This document shows, piece by piece, positions 16,245-23,993 of a stretch of DNA of 37,013 nt. Within the stretch, counting starts at the first letter, position 1, and every line of letters starts with the position of its first letter. Below the pieces are notes generated by a model that saw only the letters and a program-made list of their open reading frames with translations, had not been told where the DNA came from and did not search any database. Origin of the DNA: JBFMAI01 sp964462635 (GTDB lineage Bacteria > Planctomycetota > Phycisphaerae > UBA1845 > Fen-1342); NCBI GenBank assembly GCA_964462635.1, contig CAYWYJ010000029.1, positions 1 through 37,013 on the forward strand. Direction: 5' to 3'. The translations under genes were made by a program, and so were the position numbers.

Positions 16245-17525
16245 ATGATCGACCTCAAGCTGATTCGTGAGAACCCGGAGCTGGTGCGCAAGGCGGCGGC
16301 CGACAAGGGCATGACGGTCGACCTCGACCGCTTGCTGGCCGTCGATGCCCGCCGCCGGGCGTTGGAGACCGAGTTCAACGACCTGCGCCACCAACAGAAC
16401 CAGACGGGCGAGCGGATCGCCAAGGCGCCGAAGGAGGAGAAGGCGGCGCTCAGTCAGGCGATGGGGCAACTGAAGGCCCGCCTCAAGGAGATTGACGCAG
16501 AGCGCGAGAAGATCGACGCCGAGCTGCGCGACCTGCTGTTGCTCGTGCCGCAGGTTCCCGACGCGGCCGCCCCCGTGGGCCACGGTCCGGAGTGCAACGT
16601 CGAAGTCCGACACTGGGGCACGCCGCGGCCCAAGGCCGCCTTCGGCTTCGCCTTCAAGGACCACCTGGAACTCGGGACGACGCTGGGCATCATCGACGTC
16701 GACCGCGGCGTGAAGATCGCCGGCAGCCGCAACTACGTCCTGCGCGGCGCGGGGGCCGTGCTGCACGAGGCCGTGCTGCGGCTGGCGTGGGACCTGATGA
16801 TCGAGCGCGGTTGGACGCCGCTGACCGTGCCGCCGCTGGTCGCCGACAAGCTGATGTACGGCACGGGGTTCTTTCCGCTGCACCGCGAGGAGGTGTACCT
16901 CTGCGAGCGTGACGGCCAGAGCCTGGTGGGGACGGCGGAAGTGCCGGTCACCGGCTATCACGCCGACGAAATCCTGGAAGAGGCCGAGCTGCCGAAGCTC
17001 TACGTGGCCCGGACGACGTGCTTTCGGCGGGAGGCGGGCGCCGCGGGCAAGGACACGCGGGGGCTGTATCGCATCCACACGTTTGACAAGCTGGAGCAGG
17101 TCGTCGTGTGTCGGGCCGATCCGGCGGAGTCGGCCCATTGGCACGAAGCCATCGTGCGGAACGCCGAGGCCGTGCTACAGGCCCTCGAGTTGCCGTATCG
17201 CGTCGTCGAGGTCTGCACCGGCGAGATGGGGCAGGGCAAGGTCCGCATGTACGACATCGAGACGTGGATGCCCAGCCGCGACGCCTATGGGGAGACGCAC
17301 TCCGCCAGCCGGTTCCACGACTTCCAGGCCCGGCGGCTCAATCTGCGCTACCGGCGGGCGAACACCGGCAAGCCGGACTTCTGCCACACGCTGAACAACA
17401 CCGTGGTCGCCAGCCCGCGCATTCTCATTCCGTTGCTGGAGATCAACCAGAACGCGGACGGGAGCGTGACGGTGCCGCCGGCGCTGCGGCCGTACATGCG
17501 CGGGATGGAGCGGATCGGGAGTTGA
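16245..17525 (+). CDS. serS: Seryl-tRNA synthetase
   Basis: A 426-residue class II aminoacyl-tRNA synthetase that charges tRNA-Ser (and tRNA-Sec where present). The N-terminal domain 'MIDLKLIRENPELVRKAA' opens the long antiparallel coiled coil (about 30-100) that reaches the tRNA variable arm. Motif 2 is seen as 'RTTCFRREAGAAGKDTRGLYRIHTF', of which the TxxFRxE core is characteristic, and motif 3 is near the C-terminus with 'LLEINQNADGSVTVP'. 'ETHSASRFHDFQARRLNLRYR' matches the canonical E-SSCS-CxDFQARR block with SA replacing SN. Length is normal. The ATG at 16245 has GCGGAG just upstream. Confidence 0.97.
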   Translation: MIDLKLIRENPELVRKAAADKGMTVDLDRLLAVDARRRALETEFNDLRHQQNQTGERIAKAPKEEKAALSQAMGQLKARLKEIDAEREKIDAELRDLLLLVPQVPDAAAPVGHGPECNVEVRHWGTPRPKAAFGFAFKDHLELGTTLGIIDVDRGVKIAGSRNYVLRGAGAVLHEAVLRLAWDLMIERGWTPLTVPPLVADKLMYGTGFFPLHREEVYLCERDGQSLVGTAEVPVTGYHADEILEEAELPKLYVARTTCFRREAGAAGKDTRGLYRIHTFDKLEQVVVCRADPAESAHWHEAIVRNAEAVLQALELPYRVVEVCTGEMGQGKVRMYDIETWMPSRDAYGETHSASRFHDFQARRLNLRYRRANTGKPDFCHTLNNTVVASPRILIPLLEINQNADGSVTVPPALRPYMRGMERIGS

Positions 17526-17648
17526 ACGACCGTCGGAGGTCCGCGCGACAGGGCCGCCGGCGCTTCACCTCCCCGAAGGGTGCGGCCCGTGTCGACGACG
17601 GGGCGCGGAATCAGCGCGGTTTGCCACGTTTGAGGAGGGAACGGACTT

Positions 17649-18053
17649 ATGGACAGAACCACCGCCGGGCTGATTGCAGTGCTGGCCGCCTGCTTCGCCG
17701 CGAGTCTGATTGGCGCGATTCTGCTCCGGGCCACCGCCCGGTGGGTCCAGAAGCTCGACGTGGGGTTCGGCAATGCCTACTTCACGCTGCTTCTATCGAA
17801 CATGCTGAATACCGCCATGGTGATGGTTGCCTGCCTGATCGTCCGCGCGGCCACACATTCCCGAAAGGCCATCGACCTGGCCCTCGTGCTCTTGATTCCG
17901 GTTGGTTTCCTGATTCAGTCAGCGTTCGTTAGCTCCCGTCTTCGCGTACCGTTCCGCAGGGGCTGTTTGCTCTCGTTGGTCATGGTTGGACTTCTGTCGG
18001 GACTCGGCCTTGTCGCAGCCGTTGTGGCCCTGGTCTTCGACAAGCTCCTTTGA
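17649..18053 (+). CDS. Small four-helix membrane protein of unknown function
   Basis: A 134-residue protein with four hydrophobic segments, roughly 5-27, 45-65, 75-95 and 105-130, and few charges apart from short basic loops. No family is recognised. GAGGAGGG at 17632-17639 precedes the ATG by about 9 nt, a strong site that supports real expression. It lies 123 bp after serS on the same strand; the gap shows nothing else. Codon use agrees with the neighbours. Confidence 0.7.
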   Translation: MDRTTAGLIAVLAACFAASLIGAILLRATARWVQKLDVGFGNAYFTLLLSNMLNTAMVMVACLIVRAATHSRKAIDLALVLLIPVGFLIQSAFVSSRLRVPFRRGCLLSLVMVGLLSGLGLVAAVVALVFDKLL

Positions 18054-18065
18054 ACCGCACGGGGG

Positions 18066-18140
18066 CCCAAACTCGGTAGCAGAACCCGCCACGCGGATGA
18101 GGGGATCCTCGGCCCCGCACGCGCGTGCGGGGTTCCGATA
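18066..18140. repeat. Diverged inverted relative of the 81-bp repeat
   Basis: Read on the minus strand it keeps several blocks of the repeat at 5551: the CCCCGCAC/GTGCGGGG hairpin (18113-18132, loop GCGC instead of GCCA), the neighbouring GGAACC-like flank, GGCGGGTTCT and TTTGGGCC. The second hairpin has decayed. It lies in the 201-bp gap between two converging genes. Confidence 0.55.
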
Positions 18141-18254
18141 GGCGCTCTCGCGGACATGGGGCCCCGGACGGAAGGGCGCGCATCCCGGCCAGCGGCGGCT
18201 CGACCGGCGCCTCGACCGCCCCCGGTTGTCGAGAAGGACCAAGTCGCCCGGCCG

Positions 18255-18983
18255 CTACGGATTGGTGAGTAGCCGGACGAATGGGTTGATGTCGCCGAAG
18301 TCCACGCGCCCGTCGCCGTTGATGTCGGCCAGCGCCAGGCGGCAATCCGGGTACGCCTGGGCATACGCGACCGGGTTCGTCAGGGCCAGCACAAACGGGT
18401 TGATGTCGCCGAAGTCCACCGCGCGGTCGCAGTTCACGTCGCCGCGGGGGTACCAGAACGCCTCGGCGTTGACCGTGCCGACGATGCGGATCGCCTTGAT
18501 CTGCACGGTGACGTTCCCGAACGGCGGCAGGTTCATCTGCATCTCGCCCAAGTAGACGTTCGTCACCGCGATATACCCGTAGCCCCCCGCGTTGAGACCG
18601 ATCTCCACGTCCGCCGCCACGGCCGCCGGTTCCGGCGGCTCCGGGTAGACGATGCGGTCATCGAACATCACCACCGGGGCCGGGCCATCCGGCGACTCCT
18701 GGCCGGTGCGGAACTCCGGCGGGATCTGGTCGGTGATGTCCACCACCACCGCGGGAAAGATCGAATACTTGACGGTGACTTCCGCCTTGGTGATCGCCCA
18801 ACCCACGTTGTACCAGTCGGCGTTCGGATCCACATGGGTACCGGACTGCCAGAAGACGTTCTGGCCCGTCGTCTGCAAGTCGAACGGCCATACTTCGGGG
18901 GCGGCCGGGGCCGCGGCGGACAACGTCAGGACGCTCAGGGCAACGAGCGCGGCCAACCAACCGGACTTGGATCGAGTATTCAT
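18255..18983 (-). CDS. Secreted protein with paired dockerin-like C-terminal repeats
   Basis: A 242-residue exported protein. It has a signal peptide (residues 1-28, ending APAAP) and a central domain of about 140 residues of unknown type. The C-terminal 65 residues contain two dockerin type I-like calcium loops, each of the form DxNxDxxVDFGDINPFV followed by about 12 residues and 'YPDC'. Such tails probably mediate attachment to a cohesin-like partner or sorting to the surface; neither partner is in the window. GGAGAAGGAG precedes the ATG. Near-identical tails occur in the protein ending at 33143 and in the fragment at 35172. Confidence 0.85.
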   Translation of the reverse strand: MNTRSKSGWLAALVALSVLTLSAAAPAAPEVWPFDLQTTGQNVFWQSGTHVDPNADWYNVGWAITKAEVTVKYSIFPAVVVDITDQIPPEFRTGQESPDGPAPVVMFDDRIVYPEPPEPAAVAADVEIGLNAGGYGYIAVTNVYLGEMQMNLPPFGNVTVQIKAIRIVGTVNAEAFWYPRGDVNCDRAVDFGDINPFVLALTNPVAYAQAYPDCRLALADINGDGRVDFGDINPFVRLLTNP

Positions 18984-19093
18984 GCTCCTTCTCCTGGTCC
19001 ACGTGGGTGCGCGCGGACCTCACCCGGCCCCGCGCCTCCTCTGGGTCAATCCAGCATACCAGGGAAGTCCCCCCAAGTTCCACTCCAATCGCG

Positions 19094-20047
19094 TCAGGGC
19101 AGCACGTTGGCGCCGTCGCGTGTCGGCTCGATCACGGCCGATAGCCACTGCCGCAGCGCCTCATCATCGCCGGCAAGTTGCCGGAACCGGTCGATGGCGC
19201 CGCGGACGGCGTCGCGGGTGATCTTCGCGGCGGCGGGGTCACGCTCGGCCAGGGCCAGCGTCAGGCCACCCCAGGCGATGGGCAGGCCGCAGAAGCAGCG
19301 CACGCCGGCGGCCAACGCCGGCAGAGCGAGGACGTAGTCGATGCCGCGGAGCAGGCAACGCCGCGCCTCGTGCAGGGCGGTCCGATAAACCCGGTCCTCG
19401 GTCGCTTCGCCCGTCTCGCCGCCCGGCAGGTATCGCCGGCCGTGGGCCGAATCGGCCGCCGCGTCCTTGAGGATATTGACCAGTTGCAAGCCGATGCCCA
19501 GGTCGACCGCCAATTCACGCTGATTGAGCAGGCTTGGCCGGCGAAGGTGGTGGGCCATCATCGCGCAGAGCATCTCGCCGACGACCCCCGCGACGTAGTA
19601 GCAGTACTCGCGCAGCTCGGCGGCATCGCGGACGTCCGGGTACGCCCCGCCGCGCTCGGCAGCACGCGCCATCAGCCGCCGAACGCCGGCACTCATCGTC
19701 TGGGCACACCGCGCGATGGCGTCGCGGTAGGCCGGCTCCAGGGCCCGCAGGCGTGCAATGACTTCCGACGTTGCGCATAGGAGGTCCCGTTCCGCGGGCG
19801 TGTCGCCGAGCGGGGCCGTCAGCTCGTGAATCGCCGACAGGTCGCCTTGCAGCGCGGGGTCGATCCGGTCGAGCAGGCGGCGGCGCTGCTCCGTGGACAG
19901 CTCCGGGGCGTCCTCGATCGTGTCCACGATCCGCATCACGAGATAGGCCACCCCCACCGCCTGCGCGAGCGGCCCCGGCAGCATGGGGACGACGATCGCG
20001 TAGGTCCGCGACACGCGCTCCAGGTGCTGAGCGACGAAGGCGTCCAT
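19094..20047 (-). CDS. Squalene/phytoene synthase family protein
   Basis: A 317-residue head-to-head prenyl synthase. The first aspartate-rich motif is DTIED (42-46), and the second region is 'LQLVNILKDAAAD'. 'YCYYVAGVVGEM' is the conserved central segment and is closer to squalene synthases (YCxYVAGxVG) than to phytoene synthases, so condensation of two farnesyl diphosphates toward squalene is the favoured reaction. Its ATG shares one base with the stop of the DXS gene (TGATG), implying translational coupling. Together with the upstream DXS and prenyl synthase genes it forms a short route to C30 isoprenoids, possible hopanoid or carotenoid precursors. No cyclase or desaturase is in the window. 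Confidence 0.88.
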   Translation of the reverse strand: MDAFVAQHLERVSRTYAIVVPMLPGPLAQAVGVAYLVMRIVDTIEDAPELSTEQRRRLLDRIDPALQGDLSAIHELTAPLGDTPAERDLLCATSEVIARLRALEPAYRDAIARCAQTMSAGVRRLMARAAERGGAYPDVRDAAELREYCYYVAGVVGEMLCAMMAHHLRRPSLLNQRELAVDLGIGLQLVNILKDAAADSAHGRRYLPGGETGEATEDRVYRTALHEARRCLLRGIDYVLALPALAAGVRCFCGLPIAWGGLTLALAERDPAAAKITRDAVRGAIDRFRQLAGDDEALRQWLSAVIEPTRDGANVLP

Positions 20048-21978
20048 CAGGGGGACCGCGGGGCGCGCTCGGCGGGGGCCCGCACGCCGGCGCCCGCGGA
20101 CCGCGCGGCCTGCACGACGCGCCGCACTGTCGCCGCGATGCCCGGCGCGTCGATGCCCGCCTCGGCGAGCTGCGCGGCCCGTGCGCCGTGCTCGTAGAAC
20201 CGCTCCGGGGCCATGCCGAGGCGCACGATGCCATCGGTTGGCAACCCCAGGCGATTGGCCGTCTCCAGGACCGCGCTGCCGAACCCGCCCGCGGTGGAGT
20301 GCTCCTCCACGGTGACGATCGGGACGCCGCGGGTCACCGCCGTCGTCACCATGTCCTCATCGAGCGGCTTGGCGAAGCGGGCGTTGACGACGGTGAGGAA
20401 GAGGCCCTCGGCGGCGAGCCGGCGGGCGGCTTCCAGCGCCGGCGCGACGGTGCTGCCGTATGCCAGAACGGTCGCGTCAGGGCCCTCCAGCATGACGCGG
20501 CCCTTGCCGAGGTGGAACGGGGGCGCCTCGCCGAAGGGATCGGGCACCGTGTCGCGCGGGTAGCGCACCGCCCAGGGTCCGTTGAGTTTGAGGCCGAAGC
20601 GCAGGGCCTGCTCCAACTCGGGTTCGTCGGCGGGGGCCATGAGCACCATGCCCTGGAACCCGCGCAGGTAAGCGATGTCGAGATAGCCGTGGTGGACGGC
20701 GCCGTCGCCGCCGACCAGCCCCGCGCGGTCGAGGCAGAAGCCGACGGGCAGCCCTTGCAGGACGACTTCCTGAAAGACCTGGTCGAAGGCCCGCTGAAGG
20801 AACGTCGAGTAGATGCACGCCAGCGGGCGCAGGCCGGCCTTGGCCATACCCGCGGCGACATCGACGGTGCAGCTTTCGGCGATGCCGCAGTCCAGCACGC
20901 GGTCCGGCAGGGCCTTCTTGACCTTGGCCAGTCCCGTGCCGTCGGGCATGGCGGCGGTGAGTGCGTACACGCGCGGATCGTCGAGGGCGATGCGAATCAG
21001 CGCGTCGGCGAACGCCGTCGTCCAGCTCTTCCGCTCGCTCTTGACCGGGGACACCACGTCGCCGTTGACCTGGAGCTTGCCGGGGCTGTGGAACGCGCAG
21101 GGGTCGTGCGCGGCCCACGAGCAGCCGCGGCCCTTCTCCGTGTGGACGTGCAACAGCACGGGCTGGGCAACGTCTTTGAGCAAGTGCAGCAGATCAATCA
21201 GGTGCGCCAGGTCGTGCCCGTCCACCGGCCCGACATACAGGAAACCGAGCTGTTCGAAGATCTGGTGCGGCGAGACCGTGGCCTTAATACCCTGTCGCAG
21301 GTGGTCCCAGGCGCCCTGCATGCTCTTGCCGACCACGGGCACGCGGGGCAGCACGCTGGCCACCTGGTGTTTGACTTCCTCGTACAGGTTGCTGACGCGG
21401 AAGCGGGCCAGATACGTCGCCAGTCCACCCTGTGTCTTGGCGATGCCCATCGAGTTGTCGTTGAGCACGACCAGGAACTGGCGCTTCAGCGTCCCGGCCT
21501 GGTTGAGGCCCTCGAACGCCACCCCGTTGACGATGCTCGCGTCGCCCACGAAGGCCACCACCCGCCGATCACGCCCCAGGGCCTGGTCGCCGCGGGCGAG
21601 GCCGACGGCGGTGGCGATGGCGGTGCCGGCGTGCCCGACGTTGAACAAATCGTAGGGGCCCTCGGCGGTGTTCGGGAAGCCGCTGAGGCCGCCGGCCTGC
21701 CGCAGCGTGTCGAACCGCGCCTGCCGCCCGGTCAGCAGCTTGTGGACGTAGCACTGGTGGCCGACGTCCCACAGCAGGCAATCCCGGCTGAAATCGAACG
21801 CGCGGTGCAGGGCCAGCGTCAGCTCCACCACGCCCAGGTTGCTGGCCAGGTGCCCGCCGTTGCGGCTGACCACGTCAATGATCCGCGCGCGGACCTCCGC
21901 GGCTAGGCGCCCCAGTTGCTCCAACGTCAGTGTCTGGAGGTCTTTCGGCGACGTAATCGAACTCAGGAGCGAATCCAT
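20047..21978 (-). CDS. dxs: 1-deoxy-D-xylulose-5-phosphate synthase family (DXS), atypical active site
   Basis: A 643-residue ThDP enzyme of the first MEP-pathway step (pyruvate + glyceraldehyde 3-phosphate). It keeps H74 in 'DVGHQCY', a ThDP-Mg motif from 145 to 176 (GDA ... NDN), 'GPVDGHD', the general-base E368, 'YSTFLQRAFDQV' with Y390 and R395, and H429. Departures from the norm are GDA instead of GDG at 145-147 and 'AESCTV' instead of the near-universal 'AEQHAV' at 367-372. It may be a slower or substrate-shifted DXS, or a lineage variant. The ATG at 21978 has GAGGAAAG upstream; an earlier in-frame ATG at 22017 lacks one. It is the middle gene of the isoprenoid operon, 44 bp after the prenyl synthase. 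Confidence 0.88.
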   Translation of the reverse strand: MDSLLSSITSPKDLQTLTLEQLGRLAAEVRARIIDVVSRNGGHLASNLGVVELTLALHRAFDFSRDCLLWDVGHQCYVHKLLTGRQARFDTLRQAGGLSGFPNTAEGPYDLFNVGHAGTAIATAVGLARGDQALGRDRRVVAFVGDASIVNGVAFEGLNQAGTLKRQFLVVLNDNSMGIAKTQGGLATYLARFRVSNLYEEVKHQVASVLPRVPVVGKSMQGAWDHLRQGIKATVSPHQIFEQLGFLYVGPVDGHDLAHLIDLLHLLKDVAQPVLLHVHTEKGRGCSWAAHDPCAFHSPGKLQVNGDVVSPVKSERKSWTTAFADALIRIALDDPRVYALTAAMPDGTGLAKVKKALPDRVLDCGIAESCTVDVAAGMAKAGLRPLACIYSTFLQRAFDQVFQEVVLQGLPVGFCLDRAGLVGGDGAVHHGYLDIAYLRGFQGMVLMAPADEPELEQALRFGLKLNGPWAVRYPRDTVPDPFGEAPPFHLGKGRVMLEGPDATVLAYGSTVAPALEAARRLAAEGLFLTVVNARFAKPLDEDMVTTAVTRGVPIVTVEEHSTAGGFGSAVLETANRLGLPTDGIVRLGMAPERFYEHGARAAQLAEAGIDAPGIAATVRRVVQAARSAGAGVRAPAERAPRSP

Positions 21979-22022
21979 CACTTTCCTCGTGGGGCCGCGA
22001 CCGCGCGTCGGCCACATGCATC

Positions 22023-22985
22023 TCAGCGGTCTCGCCGCAGAACGTACCGCGCCAGGTCGCGCAGCCGCTCGGCGGGCTCGCCGAACGGGTCCAGTTGCCG
22101 CAGCGCCGCGTCCACCTGGCCCTCCGCCCGGCGGCGACTCTCGTCCAAGCCGAACGCGGCGGGATAGGTCTGTTTGCCGGCGGCGGCGTCCTTGCGCACG
22201 CCCTTGCCGAGGTCCTCGGCCGAGCCGGTCGCATCCAAGAGATCATCGACGATTTGGAAAGCCAGCCCCAGGTGCCGACCGTACGCGGCCAGCCGCGCCG
22301 TCGTCTCCTCGGGGGCCCCGGCGCACAGCGCTCCCAGCCGGCAACTCGTCTCCAGCAGGGCCGCCGTCTTGTGCTCGTGGATGTACTCCACCAACTCCCG
22401 GCGGGCCGGCTGCCGTTCGCCGTCCAGGTCGGCCCCCTGGCCCTCGATCATCGCCCGCGTCCCGCCGGCCAAGGTGCGCACGAGCGCCGCGGCCGTCTCG
22501 GCGGGGACATCCGTCCCGGCCACCAGCTCCAGCGCGTGGGTCACGAGCCAATCTCCCGCCAGCACGGCCATGCCCTCGCCGAACACCTTGTGGTTGGTCG
22601 GCTGCCCACGCCGGGTATCGTCGTCGTCCATGGCCGGCAGGTCGTCATGAATCAGCGAGAACGTGTGGACCAGCTCCAGGGCCAACGCGGCCGGCAGCGC
22701 TGCCTCCCGGCGGCCGCCACACACGCGGCAGCTCTCCAGTACGAGCAACGGCCGCAGCCGCTTGCCGCCGACGGTCACCGAATACTGTACGGCGGCCGGG
22801 AGGCGGCTGTGCGGCCCCATCCTGATTTCGAGTTCTCGGAAGTGGGCGGCCAGGGCGGCGTCCACTTCGGCCCGGCTGCGCTCCAGCCAGTCCAGAAAGT
22901 CGGGCGCGACCGGCACGGCCGTCGGCGCGGGGCCCGGAGGGGCCGTGGCGACGCCGGCGGGGTGGCCTGTCTGGACACTGTCCAT
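22023..22985 (-). CDS. ispA: Polyprenyl diphosphate synthase (IspA-like)
   Basis: A 320-residue trans-prenyltransferase. 'GGKRLRPLL' is the IPP-binding segment, the first aspartate-rich motif is 'HDDLPAMDDDDTRRG' and the second 'FQIVDDLLD'. The two extra residues in the first motif are typical of bacterial farnesyl/geranylgeranyl synthases (type II). The product is probably farnesyl diphosphate, because a squalene synthase-like gene follows two genes downstream; chain length is inference. The ATG at 22985 is chosen by homology and because a TATCCT box lies exactly 6 nt before it with no Shine-Dalgarno sequence. It is the first gene of the isoprenoid operon and divergent from aat. Confidence 0.93.
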   Translation of the reverse strand: MDSVQTGHPAGVATAPPGPAPTAVPVAPDFLDWLERSRAEVDAALAAHFRELEIRMGPHSRLPAAVQYSVTVGGKRLRPLLVLESCRVCGGRREAALPAALALELVHTFSLIHDDLPAMDDDDTRRGQPTNHKVFGEGMAVLAGDWLVTHALELVAGTDVPAETAAALVRTLAGGTRAMIEGQGADLDGERQPARRELVEYIHEHKTAALLETSCRLGALCAGAPEETTARLAAYGRHLGLAFQIVDDLLDATGSAEDLGKGVRKDAAAGKQTYPAAFGLDESRRRAEGQVDAALRQLDPFGEPAERLRDLARYVLRRDR

Positions 22986-22991
22986 TCCGAC

Positions 22992-22997
22992 AGGATA
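22992..22997 (-). promoter_or_regulatory. -10 box for a leaderless isoprenoid-operon transcript
   Basis: TATCCT on the minus strand ends 6 nt before the ATG of the prenyl synthase gene. The -35 position 17 nt upstream reads TTCCGC, a poor match. Confidence 0.4.
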
Positions 22998-23089
22998 GAG
23001 TCTCGAATGCCGTTGCGGAAGGGCCGGGCACCGGCCGCGCACGTCGTAAGGTGCCCCTCCGCCGCCCGCCGCGGTTTGCTCGCCGCCCC

Positions 23090-23677
23090 ATGGACCCGAA
23101 CCTGACGCCCGAGCTTGTCCTGCACGCGTACCGCTGCGGCGTGTTTCCGATGGCGGACGAGGATGGGGAGATCTACTGGTTCTCGCCGGACCCCCGCTGC
23201 ATTCTGCCGCTGGAGACGTTCCACGTGGCCCGCTCGTTGCGGCAGGTTCTGCGCCGCGAGGTGTTCGAGGTGCGGGTCGATACCGCGTTTGACGAGGTGA
23301 TGGCGGCCTGTGCGGACCGGGCGGAGGGCACGTGGATTTCAGACGAAATCACCACGGTCTACGGGCAGCTTCATCGCCAGGGGCACGCCCACAGCGTCGA
23401 GAGCTGGCAGGAGGGGCGGCTGGTAGGCGGGCTGTACGGCGTGGCGCTCGGCGGGGCGTTCTTCGGCGAGTCGATGTTCGCCCGCGTGTCCAACGCCTCG
23501 AAAGTCGCTCTGGCCCATCTGGTCGAGCGGCTGAGGCAGCGTGGTTTCATGTTGCTCGACGCGCAATGGTCCACCCCGCACCTCCGCACGTTCGGCGCCG
23601 TCGAGATTCCGCGCCGGGAGTACCTCCGTCGACTGCGCGCCGCCCTGACCCTGCCCTGTGAGTTCGGGGCGGGCTGA
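23090..23677 (+). CDS. aat: Leucyl/phenylalanyl-tRNA-protein transferase
   Basis: A 195-residue cytoplasmic enzyme that adds Leu or Phe from charged tRNA to proteins with N-terminal Lys or Arg, marking them for ClpS/ClpAP (bacterial N-degron pathway). 'AYRCGVFPMA', 'WFSPDPRCILP', 'GGAFFGESMF' and 'ASKVALAHLVERL' are the conserved family blocks, and 'LLDAQWSTPHLRTFGA' holds the usual 'D.Q..t.HL.SlGa'. Length is slightly short but normal. The ATG at 23090 begins at the homologous start; no ribosome site is obvious. An upstream GTG at 23051 would add 13 residues. It is divergent from the isoprenoid operon; clpS is not in the window. Confidence 0.93.
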   Translation: MDPNLTPELVLHAYRCGVFPMADEDGEIYWFSPDPRCILPLETFHVARSLRQVLRREVFEVRVDTAFDEVMAACADRAEGTWISDEITTVYGQLHRQGHAHSVESWQEGRLVGGLYGVALGGAFFGESMFARVSNASKVALAHLVERLRQRGFMLLDAQWSTPHLRTFGAVEIPRREYLRRLRAALTLPCEFGAG

Positions 23678-23707
23678 AGCACCGGGCACAATCGGGCGGC
23701 GTAAGAA

Positions 23708-23770
23708 GGGAGGGCGAGCCTCCCGGCGAGCCGCGGCTGGGCAGTCCCGGCGCGCTGGAACCACCCTCCC
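23708..23770. repeat. Palindromic intergenic repeat, family A, copy 3 (inverted)
   Basis: The first 31 nt are the exact reverse complement of 8401-8431. A second GC-rich arm ends with CCACCCTCCC. It sits in the 316-bp gap between aat and the redox operon, which otherwise holds only the hairpin at 23848-23886. Confidence 0.75.
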
Positions 23771-23847
23771 GCGCTGCGCGCTCGCCCCCGGTGAGCTGCA
23801 TCGATGGACGCCGCGCGCGACAGTCCACCGCTTGGCGTTGGTAAGAC

Positions 23848-23886
23848 ACGCCCCACCCCCCATGTCGCAAGGGGTGGGGCGTCTTT
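23848..23886 (+). terminator. Candidate terminator between converging aat and redox operon
   Basis: A 12-bp perfect stem (ACGCCCCACCCC at 23848-23859 with GGGGTGGGGCGT at 23871-23882) and an 11-nt loop are followed by CTTT. It is suited to ending the aat transcript; on the other strand no T run follows. Confidence 0.6.
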
Positions 23887-23993
23887 CCCCACGGTCGCGG
23901 GGAAAGGGAGCGGTCCCGGCCAAGGGCCGCCACGTCCACGGAGATCAGGGAAATCGCCGGCCGGGGCCCGCGGGCCCCGGTCGGTGGTCGCTT

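Noticed and set aside
16141..16245. T-box or other riboswitch before serS
   Set aside because: The gap is only 83 bp with no T-box sequence or stem architecture; only a -10 box is visible.
19771..21906. 711-residue plus-strand frame opposite the isoprenoid genes
   Set aside because: Antisense to DXS and squalene synthase-like genes, which have unambiguous motifs; it is a by-product of high G+C.
22015..22017. Upstream ATG as start of DXS
   Set aside because: It would add 13 residues without similarity and lacks a ribosome site; the ATG at 21978 has GAGGAAAG upstream.
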